Shown here: positions 44,401 through 51,922 of the stretch, piece after piece
Position numbering within the stretch: the first letter of the stretch is position 1
Layout of the letters: each line of letters starts with the position of its first letter
From: Azophilus sp965220835
GTDB taxonomy: Bacteria; Pseudomonadota; Gammaproteobacteria; Pseudomonadales; Azotimanducaceae
Length of the DNA stretch: 64,000 nt
Assembly: GCA_965220835.1 (NCBI GenBank)
Contig: OZ244842.1
Span: forward strand, 3,224,001 to 3,288,000
Direction: 5' to 3'
Position numbers and translations under genes: made by a program
The notes under the pieces: model-generated
Told to the model about the DNA's origin: nothing
Seen by the model: only the letters and a program-made list of their open reading frames with translations
The model's database searches: none

Positions 44401-46466
44401 TGGCCGGACTGCGCCTCTTCGGCAATGCTGTCCAGATTGGCCACGATGTGGTCGTACATCACATCGAACAGCAGCAGGTTCTCGCACTCCTTGAGGAATT
44501 CCTGGCGCAGATCATCGGCGATCAACACGTCGAGCAGGGTCAGCTCGCTGAGCCGCACCGGCGAATCGACCGGTTGCGCCCGGTCAATGAACTCGCCGTA
44601 GCGCTGTTCAAGGATCTCTCGGTTGGCGCGGATGTGCGGCTGCCCGCTGCCCGCCGAAACATCCTCGCCATCGCCTAGCGCAACGCCGGTCAGAACCATG
44701 TTCAGCTCCGCCGTCAGCTGGGCGGACAAGTAGGTTTCAGACTTGTTCTCCGTGCCCCCAGCCCGCAGCAGCTTCTTGCCTTCGTGGCTGAATTGCTCAT
44801 AGGCGGTGCTGAAGAACGCCCAGTCCCGTCGAATCGCCCGGATCAGCCCGACCGGATTGCGCACCTCGGCAACGCGTAGAATGTAGCTGGTGTCCTGGTG
44901 ATCGGTCAGCAGCTCGCGAAGCCCCCGCAGGTTGCCCGCCGCCTCTCCCTTCCAGCGGTTGTACAGGTAGGCGCCGGCCGTGGAGATCAAGTTGGCGCGG
45001 GCAAGTTGGTAGTTGCGCCGCGGCTCGCCAAGGATCATCGTCGCCAAGCGGCCTCTCACGTCCTGCAGCGCCTGCTTCTTCTCGTTGTAGTTGCGCCACG
45101 CCTTGGACAGGCCGTCGTCATAGACCACCTTGTCCGGATCCTGCATCCACTTCAGGAAGGTGCGGCGCCGTTCCCGTTCGGCACGCTCGGTGAGTTCGCC
45201 GGTGGGCAGGTCGCGGTCTGCCAGCCTTCCGTACAGGTGGGTGCTGGTGGCCTTGATGCGCTGGCGGACCTTCAGATAGCGCAAGTAGCGGAAGGCGACG
45301 CCGAAGACGTTGAGGTACTCGGTGGGGTGCTTGGTCAGGGTGAGCGAGGCGCTGTCCTGCATCTTCTGCAGCTGCGGCGAGGGGTTGAGATAGCGCTGCA
45401 GGCTTTGCTCATAGTGGTTGATGATGTAAGGGTTCTGAGCGACGAACTCCTTGGTGCGCTCCTCCACGGACTGAAGGCCAGCAACGATGGCCGAACGCAG
45501 ATTGGCCAGCTTTTCCGGCTCCGAAGGCGTGTAGTCGATCACGCCGTCGATGTTGCCCTGCATGAACAGCTCGAACGGGGACAGCCCCACATACTTGGCG
45601 CACTCCTGCCAAGAAAGGTTCAAGCGCCGGGCGATGTTGGCCAGCGACGGCGGCTGAATGGTGCTGAACACCCCGTCCGCGACCGACAGAATCATGTTGC
45701 TGGCGGCCAAGGGGATGGCGCCACCCGAGTAGCCGAGGCCGTAGATGACGCCGACGTTGGGCACATCGACGTTGCTCGCCTCGGTGATGAGCCGGGAAAT
45801 GCTGTGCGCCTGATTGTTGCGGTTGGCCTCTTCCCGGGCATCGGCGCCGGGGGTGTCCATGAAGGTCACGATGGGGAGGCGCTGCTTGGCCGAGCCTTCC
45901 AGGAACTGCGCAGCGTCGAGATGATGCTGTGGCCCCCATGCCCCATTGTCCACCGAGCGATCCTGGGCGATGAAGCCAATCAGCCGCGCATCGCCGTCAA
46001 AGTCCATCTCCAAGGTGGCGGCATAGAAGGGCCCTTTAGACACCTCGCTTTGCACCCTGCCGAGCTGGCGGATCACCTTCGGGGCCGGGGTGCGGCTTTT
46101 GTCCTCAGCCGGGGCCACCACGGCCTCAATGTAGGAATCGATGTCCATGCTCTGCAGCCGTTGGGTGCGGCGGGCGATGGTGGATCGGCGCAATAGCCCG
46201 GGCAGGGCTTCCTCGCTGGCCACGCTTGGAAACAGCGAGAACTCCTGTGCGAGATGCTCTGCGATCAAGTAGAGGCGGTCGCCTTCGGCGGTTCGCTTCT
46301 GCAATAGAGTTGGCTCTGGGGCTTGCACTTGGGCTGGTACGCTGGGGTGGTGCGCAAGTAGTAGAATTGGCGCGTACTCTAGCCAGTTGGCAAAGCTATG
46401 GCAACGACCGGCCAACCGCGCCTTGATGGGCAAGCCCGCCCCCGTGGCGCTGGGGAGCAGCGGCAA
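41439..46466 (-). CDS. Single-chain biotin-dependent acyl-CoA carboxylase
   Basis: One frame of about 1,675 codons carries all parts of a biotin-dependent carboxylase. Residues about 145-315 resemble the AccA-type CT subunit ('PIVTFMDTPGADAREEANRN', 'GYSGGAIPLAASN'). Residues about 400-830 are a helical region I do not recognise. Residues about 865-1045 resemble the AccD-type CT subunit ('ICFISSGGMQTKEGAGAL', 'GGAQASFVTHP'). Residues about 1090-1540 are biotin carboxylase ('VHGGGGKGIQ', 'EMNTRLQVEHPVTEW'), and the carrier domain has 'QLEAMKLF' with biotinyl lysine about 1624. The order CT-alpha, CT-beta, BC, BCCP reverses the eukaryotic ACC, and the AccD zinc finger is absent. The start is uncertain: GTG 46328 fits better than 46466. 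Acetyl-CoA, propionyl-CoA or a longer acyl-CoA could be the substrate. Confidence 0.9.
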   Translation of the reverse strand: MPLLPSATGAGLPIKARLAGRCHSFANWLEYAPILLLAHHPSVPAQVQAPEPTLLQKRTAEGDRLYLIAEHLAQEFSLFPSVASEEALPGLLRRSTIARRTQRLQSMDIDSYIEAVVAPAEDKSRTPAPKVIRQLGRVQSEVSKGPFYAATLEMDFDGDARLIGFIAQDRSVDNGAWGPQHHLDAAQFLEGSAKQRLPIVTFMDTPGADAREEANRNNQAHSISRLITEASNVDVPNVGVIYGLGYSGGAIPLAASNMILSVADGVFSTIQPPSLANIARRLNLSWQECAKYVGLSPFELFMQGNIDGVIDYTPSEPEKLANLRSAIVAGLQSVEERTKEFVAQNPYIINHYEQSLQRYLNPSPQLQKMQDSASLTLTKHPTEYLNVFGVAFRYLRYLKVRQRIKATSTHLYGRLADRDLPTGELTERAERERRRTFLKWMQDPDKVVYDDGLSKAWRNYNEKKQALQDVRGRLATMILGEPRRNYQLARANLISTAGAYLYNRWKGEAAGNLRGLRELLTDHQDTSYILRVAEVRNPVGLIRAIRRDWAFFSTAYEQFSHEGKKLLRAGGTENKSETYLSAQLTAELNMVLTGVALGDGEDVSAGSGQPHIRANREILEQRYGEFIDRAQPVDSPVRLSELTLLDVLIADDLRQEFLKECENLLLFDVMYDHIVANLDSIAEEAQSGQSLSRSSVGQLLEASLAAGAKTLDASDDGSRGISNRLRAQVLDWYLRVLDLQKSKGPAFFRAVEEWKRTRFPDLADALFVVVTYLCEHLLESYVLSERTGKTYDGRIAPKNIGRRKDFWYRLNVAYQDLQMQNVLRRARQTHRFTHQDIIDAFFTGWRERFADLISSDPCAFPGFRHSIEAALNQDLPPCGLVTGTARFKAGTEEIPCGLVLSNVGFQAGAFDMASAEKFCKLLVVCATRNLPVICFISSGGMQTKEGAGALFSMAAVNDRITRFVRDHDLPLIVFGYGDCTGGAQASFVTHPLVQTYYFSGASIPFAGQIVVPSNLPLNSILANYLSTNPDSMQGLVEHPFHAELDNELRRVDADIPLPKESVDAVITRVLSGVLDQEAPEVAAPPRYTDADLIRPIKRLLIHARGCTAAKLVRVAQRYELEVVLVQSDPDMESAVADQLSERDTLVCIGGNTPDESYLNARSVLSIAEQEGADALHPGIGFLSESAQFAELTRSRGLNFIGPPVASMETMGNKSNAINTALRLGVPVVPGSHGILTDAERAAEVAEEIGYPVLIKAVHGGGGKGIQVVESGAEFFELFHRVTAEAQSAFGNGDVYLEKYVTSLRHIEVQLLRDTLGNTLVLGLRDCSVQRDKQKVFEESGSTMLPDELRRDVLTYSAAIADDVGYVGAGTVEFIFDLTAGAVYFMEMNTRLQVEHPVTEWVSGIDIVGEQFRIAAGESIAELEPKFEGYAIEARINAERVQFDGEGTLSFRPHPGTITEAQFPAGDDIDVITIAAPGKFISPYYDSMIAQVIVHAKDRQAAIERLADTLSQVHITGICTNIPLLKRVLADEVFRKGDYDTGFLPDFLHRTDTEALIEEIEAGAGESASSFDLESIGIDGSDELKVLSPAAAIFYTAPSPSEPEFVTVGDRIAVDATICQLEAMKLFTPLALKDFNGETSLYDPALQFEVTRINMDNGQQVNAGDLLFVVRPLKAA

Positions 46467-46492
46467 ACGGCTCTGTGTTCGAGGGACTCGCG

Positions 46493-46996
46493 ATGACCGC
46501 TTTGGCCTGCGCCGTGCTCACCATATCCGACACCCGCACCGCCCAGGACGACACCTCCGGCGACCTGTTGGTGGATTTGCTGACCGAAGCCGGCCACCGA
46601 CTGGTGGAGCGGGCCATCAACCGGGACGACATCTACGCCATCCGAGCCACCGTCTCCCGCTGGATCGCGGATTCGGAAATCCAAGTGATCCTCACCACCG
46701 GCGGCACTGGCTTCACCGGCCGCGACAGCACCCCGGAGGCGCTATCCGCCTTGTTCGACAAGACCATCGACGGGTTCGGCGAGCTGTTCCGCCAGCTCTC
46801 CTTTGCTGAGATCGGCTCCTCCACCATCCAATCCCGGGCGATCGGCGGCCTCGCCAACGCCACTTTGATCTTCGCCCTGCCCGGCTCCGGCAATGCCGTG
46901 CGCACCGGCTGGGAGAAGATCATCAGCAAGCAACTCAACATCAACAACCGCCCGTGCAACTTCGCGGAACTCTACGCCCGCTTCCGGGAATCGTAA
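46493..46996 (+). CDS. moaB: MoaB/Mog-type molybdopterin adenylyltransferase
   Basis: A 167-residue protein with the molybdopterin-binding signature 'VILTTGGTGFTGRD' and the family opening 'ACAVLTISDTRTAQDDTSG'. It participates in molybdenum cofactor synthesis by adenylating molybdopterin (strictly, Mog; bacterial MoaB proteins are close relatives whose role varies). ATG 46493 is preceded by GAGG; a GTG at 46475 is upstream in frame. It is divergent from the carboxylase. The molybdopterin oxidoreductase at the left edge would need this cofactor. Confidence 0.92.
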   Translation: MTALACAVLTISDTRTAQDDTSGDLLVDLLTEAGHRLVERAINRDDIYAIRATVSRWIADSEIQVILTTGGTGFTGRDSTPEALSALFDKTIDGFGELFRQLSFAEIGSSTIQSRAIGGLANATLIFALPGSGNAVRTGWEKIISKQLNINNRPCNFAELYARFRES

Positions 46997-47124
46997 CCAC
47001 CCCCAATCCAGCACGCCACGTCGCACTTGCAAACCAACTGGCCTACAATTCCGTCGCACTTCATCTTCCGCACCAGTTCACGGAACTGACCGGTTCACAG
47101 AGCAGAAGGAAACGGCCCAGCGAA

Positions 47125-48972
47125 ATGAAGCCACTACCCGTCATCGTCGGCTTTGGCGGCGTCAACTCTGCCGGACGGCTTTCCTTTGACCACGCCTATC
47201 GGCGGTTGGTGATCGACGCGTTGCCGGAGGCGGAGCGCTTGTTGGCCTACCAGAGCCTGGCAACCCTGATGAACTTGGATGGGGATCCGGCCACTGAGGC
47301 GGTGCGCCGGCACATCGACGCCCACACGCTGATTCGCCGAGTGGAGCTGTTCGACCCGCAAGACATCCGCTGGAATCGGGAAGTCAACCTCAAGGCGCCG
47401 GACGCACCCATCGAGTTTCGCTTGCGGGCGAAGCAGATGCCCAATCGCCTGCCCGAGGGCTGGCAGGCAGTGCCTGAGGGCAAGGACGAATTCAAGATTC
47501 GGGTGGATGAGCAGTTCAAGGCACTGGTGCCGGACCAGCGCGTCTCCAGAGTGTCCAGCGCCGCGCAGATGCCGACGGGCTTCGACCCCGGCGCAATCTA
47601 CCCCTCCCGCAGCCATCCACGGGGCCTGCAACTGGCGATCTTTAGCGCTTCCGATGCCCTGCGCTCCTCGGGCCTTTCGCTCGACTTGCTTAAGCAAAAA
47701 GTGGCCCCTGATCAATTCGCCGTGTACTCCGGCAGCGCCATCTGCCAACTGGACGCCGACGGCTACGGCGGCATGATGCAAAATCGCATGCTGGGCAAGC
47801 GCCCCACGTCGAAGCACGGCGTCCTCGGCCTGCCGGAAATGACCGGCGACTTCATCAACGCCTACGTGCTCGGCTCGGCGGGTGGCACGGCGGGCATCAT
47901 TGGCGCCTGCGCCACCTTTCTCTACAACGTCAAGCAAGGCTTGGAAGACATTCGTTCCGGGGCCAAGCGGGTGGTGATGGTCGGCAACGCCGAAGCGCCC
48001 GTGCTGCCGGAGGTCCTCGAAGCCTACGGCACGATGGGCGCACTCGCCGACGATGAATCCCTCATCGAATTGGACCGCTCTGATGCACCCGACCATCGTC
48101 GCGCCTGCCGCCCCTTCTCCAGCAATTCCGGCTTCACCGTCGGCGAATCGGCCGTCTATGCGCTGTTGATGGATGACGCGCTGGCCTTGGAGCTGGGCGC
48201 CGAGATTATGGGCGCGGTGGCCGACGTGTTCGTCAACGCGGACGGCTACAAGAAGTCCATCCCCGGCCCCGGCATCGGCAACTACCTGACCATGGGCAAG
48301 GCGCTGGCGCTGGCGCGCAGCCTGCTCAGCGAGCAGGGGCTGCGCCACGGCACCTATGTGCAGGCGCACGGCACCGGCACCCCCCAGAACCGAGTGACCG
48401 AGTCCCACATTCTCAACGAGCTGGCCAAGCTCTTCGGCATTGAGCATTGGCCAGTGAGTGCGGTGAAGGCCTACGTCGGCCATTCCATGGCACCGGCGGG
48501 GGGAGACCAGCTCGCTTCGGTTCTCGGCGCTTGGCGGCACGGCATCATCCCCGGCATCACCACCATCGACCACATCGCCGAAGACGTGCATGCCAGCCAT
48601 CTGCGCCTGCCCATGCGGCACCTGCCCTTCGACCCCAATGCCATGCCGGGCTCGATCATCAACTCCAAGGGCTTCGGCGGCAACAACGCGTCGGGCCTGT
48701 TTCTGGCGCCGCAATTCACCGCCGACATGCTGGCCAAGCGCTGGGGCAAAGCGGCCATCACGGACTACCAAAGGCGCAACGAGGGTGTGCACGAGGCCCG
48801 CCTAGAATACGACGCAGCCATGCTTCGCGAGACGCTGCCACCCATCTACCAGTTCGGTGAAGGCGTGTTGGACGGCGAGGACCTGTCAATCAGCGCCGAC
48901 GGCATTCGGCTGCCAGGGTTCGGGTTGCCGGTCAGCTTGGATTTGGCCAATCCCTACGAGGACATGATCTGA
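47125..48972 (+). CDS. fabY: Beta-ketoacyl-ACP synthase, FabY type
   Basis: A 615-residue ketoacyl synthase. The opening 'LPVIVGFGGVNSAGR' and unusual length match FabY, the enzyme that starts fatty acid synthesis in Pseudomonas. The catalytic triad is visible: cysteine in 'IIGACATFLYN', histidine in 'VQAHGTGTPQNR' and histidine in 'VGHSMAPAGG'. 'GFGGNNAS' is the C-terminal glycine-rich loop. The ATG at 47125 gives the family N-terminus, with AAGGA about 13 bases upstream; the frame is open to 46954 and overlaps moaB. It condenses an acyl-CoA or acyl-ACP primer with malonyl-ACP. Confidence 0.93.
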   Translation: MKPLPVIVGFGGVNSAGRLSFDHAYRRLVIDALPEAERLLAYQSLATLMNLDGDPATEAVRRHIDAHTLIRRVELFDPQDIRWNREVNLKAPDAPIEFRLRAKQMPNRLPEGWQAVPEGKDEFKIRVDEQFKALVPDQRVSRVSSAAQMPTGFDPGAIYPSRSHPRGLQLAIFSASDALRSSGLSLDLLKQKVAPDQFAVYSGSAICQLDADGYGGMMQNRMLGKRPTSKHGVLGLPEMTGDFINAYVLGSAGGTAGIIGACATFLYNVKQGLEDIRSGAKRVVMVGNAEAPVLPEVLEAYGTMGALADDESLIELDRSDAPDHRRACRPFSSNSGFTVGESAVYALLMDDALALELGAEIMGAVADVFVNADGYKKSIPGPGIGNYLTMGKALALARSLLSEQGLRHGTYVQAHGTGTPQNRVTESHILNELAKLFGIEHWPVSAVKAYVGHSMAPAGGDQLASVLGAWRHGIIPGITTIDHIAEDVHASHLRLPMRHLPFDPNAMPGSIINSKGFGGNNASGLFLAPQFTADMLAKRWGKAAITDYQRRNEGVHEARLEYDAAMLRETLPPIYQFGEGVLDGEDLSISADGIRLPGFGLPVSLDLANPYEDMI

Positions 48973-49020
48973 CACGGCCGGCCCCCCAACCGACTGGAGG
49001 CCAGGACTCCCGAGCGAACT

Positions 49021-49781
49021 ATGCTCGGCAGCCGCGCAAGCGCTTCGGCCAGCACTTCCTGATTGACGAGGGCATACTGGCCCGCTTGGCGGGCTGCCTT
49101 AGGCTGCGGGCCGATGATGCGTTGCTCGAAATCGGCCCCGGCCGCGGCGCGCTCACCCGCTGCCTGTACGGCTCGGTGGGCCGCTACACGGCCATCGAAA
49201 TCGACCGTGACCTCATTGCCGGCCTGCGCGAGCGCTTTCCCACCATTGAGCTCTTCAACGCCGATGCCTTGGCCTTCGACTTCAAGGCGCATTGCCAAGG
49301 CCAGCCATGGCGCTTGGTTGGCAACCTGCCCTACAACATCGCATCAGCGCTGCTGTTCAAGTTGGTCGGCCCCGCGGCGCAAATTCAAGACATGCATTTC
49401 ATGGTGCAAAGGGAAGTGGCCGAACGGCTCGTCGCGGAGCCCGGCAGCAAGGCGCGGGGCCGGCTGTCGGTGGGCATTCAGCACCGCTTCGCCGTCGAGC
49501 GGTTGTTCGATGTGCCGCCGGAGAGCTTTGCGCCCCCGCCCAAGGTGTTCTCCACGGTGGTGCGGCTGACGCCCCATCCGGCAGCCGCCCAGTCGGCCAC
49601 GCCGGAACCATTCGAAGCGGTCGTGCGCCTCGCTTTTGCGTCGCGCCGCAAGCGCCTCAGCAATGCCCTTAAGCCGCTGGGGCTGAACTGGACGGCGCTC
49701 GGCATCGATGCGCGCCTACGGCCCGCTGATCTTTCAGTGGCCGAGTACGTGACCATCGCCGACGCGGTCTCTGAGGCTTAA
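49021..49781 (+). CDS. rsmA: 16S rRNA dimethyladenosine transferase, start region disturbed
   Basis: RsmA (KsgA) dimethylates two adjacent adenines near the 3' end of 16S rRNA. Visible motifs are 'RKRFGQHFLID' (N-terminal signature), 'LLEIGPGRGALTRCL' (SAM motif I), 'LVGNLPYNIASALLFKL' (the NLPYN active site) and 'MVQREVAERL'. The frame carrying the RKRFGQHF signature has no ATG: the ATG at 49021 is one base out of frame, and inserting one G after it would give 'MARQPRKRFGQHFLID'. The first in-frame alternative start, TTG 49086, would remove this signature. The start is therefore probably damaged by a one-base deletion or error. It lies between fabY and apaH, and the rsmA-apaH order is normal for the group. 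Confidence 0.9.
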
Positions 49782-49784
49782 ATC

Positions 49785-50615
49785 ATGGCCACTTACGCCA
49801 TCGGCGACATCCAGGGCTGTTACGCGGAATTCGACGCACTGCTGGACAAAGTTGGCTTTGACCAGCGGCGCGACGCGCTCTGGCTGCTGGGCGACCTCAT
49901 CAACCGCGGCCCGGACTCATTGGCGGTGATGAAGCGCGTCATGGCGCTAGGCGACCGCGTGACCACAGTGCTTGGCAACCACGATTTGCACTTTCTCGCC
50001 ATCTGGTACGGTGGCCATCCGGTTCGAGCCAGCGACACCTTCACTGACTTGCTGGCAGCGCCACAGGCCCCGGCCATCGCCGAGTGGCTGCGTCAGCAGC
50101 CCTTCTTTCACCACGACCCAAACTTGGGCTACGCCATGGTTCACGCTGGCGTTCTGCCAGGCTGGACTTTCGCCGACGCCCAGGCCGCTTCGGATGAGCT
50201 GATGAGGGTTCTGGCGGGGCCGGACTTCGAGACCTACTTCCGCAACCTTTACGGCAACCGGCCCAACAAGCTGAAACGCAAGCTGACCGGCATGGACCGG
50301 TGGCGCATCCTCACCAACTGCTTCACCCGCATCCGCTTGGTGGATGCCAAAGGGCGATTGAACTTCAAGCACAAGGGCACCTTGAGCGAAGCGCCACCGG
50401 ATTGCCGCCCTTGGTACGACTTGGCGGCGGACGCCCTGGATGGGCAGCGCCTGCTGTTCGGCCACTGGGCGGCACTGGACGGGCATACGGGCAAGGACAA
50501 TCTGATTGCCTTGGACACGGGCTGCGTCTGGGGGCGCAGCCTGACCGCCCTGTGTTTGGAAAGCGGCGAAAGAACCGCCGTTTCCGCTATCGGCGCTGCG
50601 GCTCAATCTCCTTGA
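49785..50615 (+). CDS. apaH: Symmetrical bis(5'-nucleosyl)-tetraphosphatase
   Basis: A 276-residue calcineurin-like phosphoesterase matching ApaH over its full length (E. coli 280 residues). Metal-binding motifs are 'AIGDIQGCYAEF', 'GDLINRGPDS', 'LGNHDLHFLA' and 'VHAGVLPGW'. It splits Ap4A into two ADP in the cytoplasm. The gene begins three bases after the rsmA stop and is translationally linked to it. Confidence 0.96.
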   Translation: MATYAIGDIQGCYAEFDALLDKVGFDQRRDALWLLGDLINRGPDSLAVMKRVMALGDRVTTVLGNHDLHFLAIWYGGHPVRASDTFTDLLAAPQAPAIAEWLRQQPFFHHDPNLGYAMVHAGVLPGWTFADAQAASDELMRVLAGPDFETYFRNLYGNRPNKLKRKLTGMDRWRILTNCFTRIRLVDAKGRLNFKHKGTLSEAPPDCRPWYDLAADALDGQRLLFGHWAALDGHTGKDNLIALDTGCVWGRSLTALCLESGERTAVSAIGAAAQSP

Positions 50616-50854
50616 GTGTTGCAAGGCAAGCCCTTAGCCCACCCCGGTAGGGGGCAGGCTGCCCCGGCATGAGTTGCTGGCGGGGCCCTCACTGCGCTTC
50701 AACTGCCGCACGGCTGCAGCCCCTCAATCGTCAGCTCAAAGCGCTTCCTGTCCGCGCCCAAGCTGAAGCGGTCCGATGGCCGGCATTCGGCTATGCGACA
50801 GTGGCCAAATCGCGCCAAAATGCGCCTGTGCTTGGCGGCGACGGATGGAGTGCC
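50616..50854. other. 239-bp gap between apaH and cca
   Basis: Open in frame with cca but not coding by motif. No terminator hairpin, promoter pair or small gene could be supported; GGAG just before 50855 is the cca ribosome binding site. Confidence 0.4.
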
Positions 50855-51904
50855 GTGGAAATCTACTTGGTCGGCGGCGCGGTGCGCGACGAATTGCTTG
50901 GGCGAGAGGTGCGCGAGCGCGACTGGCTGGTGGTGGGCGGCAGCGCCAAGGCTCTGCTGGCCCAAGGCTACCGCCAAGTGGGCAAGGACTTCCCGGTGTT
51001 CCTGCACCCGGAAAACCACGAGGAGTACGCCCTGGCCCGCACCGAGCGCAAGACCGCCGCAGGCCACGCCGGGTTCGCCACCGACGCCAACCCCCAAGTG
51101 ACCTTGGAGGAGGACCTCGCGCGGCGCGACCTCACCATCAATGCGCTGGCCAAGGACCGGCGCGGGCGCCTGATCGATCCCTTCAACGGCCGCAGAGACT
51201 TGGAGCGCCGAGTGCTCCGCCACGTGACCGCGGCCTTCGCCGAAGACCCGCTACGCGTGTTCCGCGTGGCGCGCTTCGCCGCGCAGCTTGAAGGATTCAG
51301 CGTCCATCCAGACACCCGGGCCTTCATGGCGGGCATGGCCGAGTCCTTAAGTGAACTGCCCGCCGAGCGCGTCTGGGGGGAATTCCGCAAGGCCTTGGCC
51401 GCACCGGCGCCGCAACGTTTCATCGAAGTGCTGCTGGATTGCGGCTGCCTAAAGCTGTGGTTCCCGGAACTTGATGGCATCCACCTCGACAACGGGCTTG
51501 AAGACGCCGAGGCCCGCTACGGCGCGATCGGCTGGTCTTTAGCGCCCAACGCGACCGCCACGCTCAGCAAGCGCCTTAAGGTGCCCAATGCCTTTGCCCG
51601 GCTAGCCGTTGACGTCGCCCGCCACGGGCGCACCTTGAGCGCTTGGCGGCGCACCGATGCCAAGGCGGTAATCGGGGCCCTGAGCGCCATCAACGGCTTC
51701 CGCGACCTGGTCCGCCGCCGTGCGGCGCTGGCTGTTTCGGGCTTCAAAGCAGGCGTCAACCTCGGCCCGCTGGACGCCGCCTTGCTGCGCATCGAGGACG
51801 AACTGGCAGCAGAACGCCAGCACTGGCCCAAGCTCAGTGGTCCCGAGATGGGCAAGCGCCTGCGCGAGGAGCGGCTGCGAAGGCTCGCTGAGGCGCAACA
51901 TTAG
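50855..51904 (+). CDS. cca: tRNA CCA-adding nucleotidyltransferase
   Basis: A 349-residue class II CCA-adding enzyme. The opening 'IYLVGGAVRDELLGR' and 'RERDWLVVGG' form the nucleotidyltransferase core, 'DFPVFLHPENHEEYALARTE' and 'EEDLARRDLTINALA' follow, and 'RVARFAAQLEGFSVHPDTRA' is the RNA-binding part. It is shorter than E. coli Cca (412 residues) and lacks its C-terminal HD phosphohydrolase domain. GTG 50855 with GGAG upstream gives the correct N-terminus; the frame is open to 50669. It lies 240 bp after apaH. Confidence 0.94.
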   Translation: MEIYLVGGAVRDELLGREVRERDWLVVGGSAKALLAQGYRQVGKDFPVFLHPENHEEYALARTERKTAAGHAGFATDANPQVTLEEDLARRDLTINALAKDRRGRLIDPFNGRRDLERRVLRHVTAAFAEDPLRVFRVARFAAQLEGFSVHPDTRAFMAGMAESLSELPAERVWGEFRKALAAPAPQRFIEVLLDCGCLKLWFPELDGIHLDNGLEDAEARYGAIGWSLAPNATATLSKRLKVPNAFARLAVDVARHGRTLSAWRRTDAKAVIGALSAINGFRDLVRRRAALAVSGFKAGVNLGPLDAALLRIEDELAAERQHWPKLSGPEMGKRLREERLRRLAEAQH

Positions 51905-51922
51905 TCACCTGTGCATTCGGGC

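Noticed and set aside
44898..46196. 432-codon plus-strand ORF opposite the carboxylase
   Set aside because: It lies wholly antisense to the carboxylase chain and shows no family motif.
47134..48792. 552-codon minus-strand ORF opposite fabY
   Set aside because: Antisense reading of a gene with intact catalytic residues; no protein motif.
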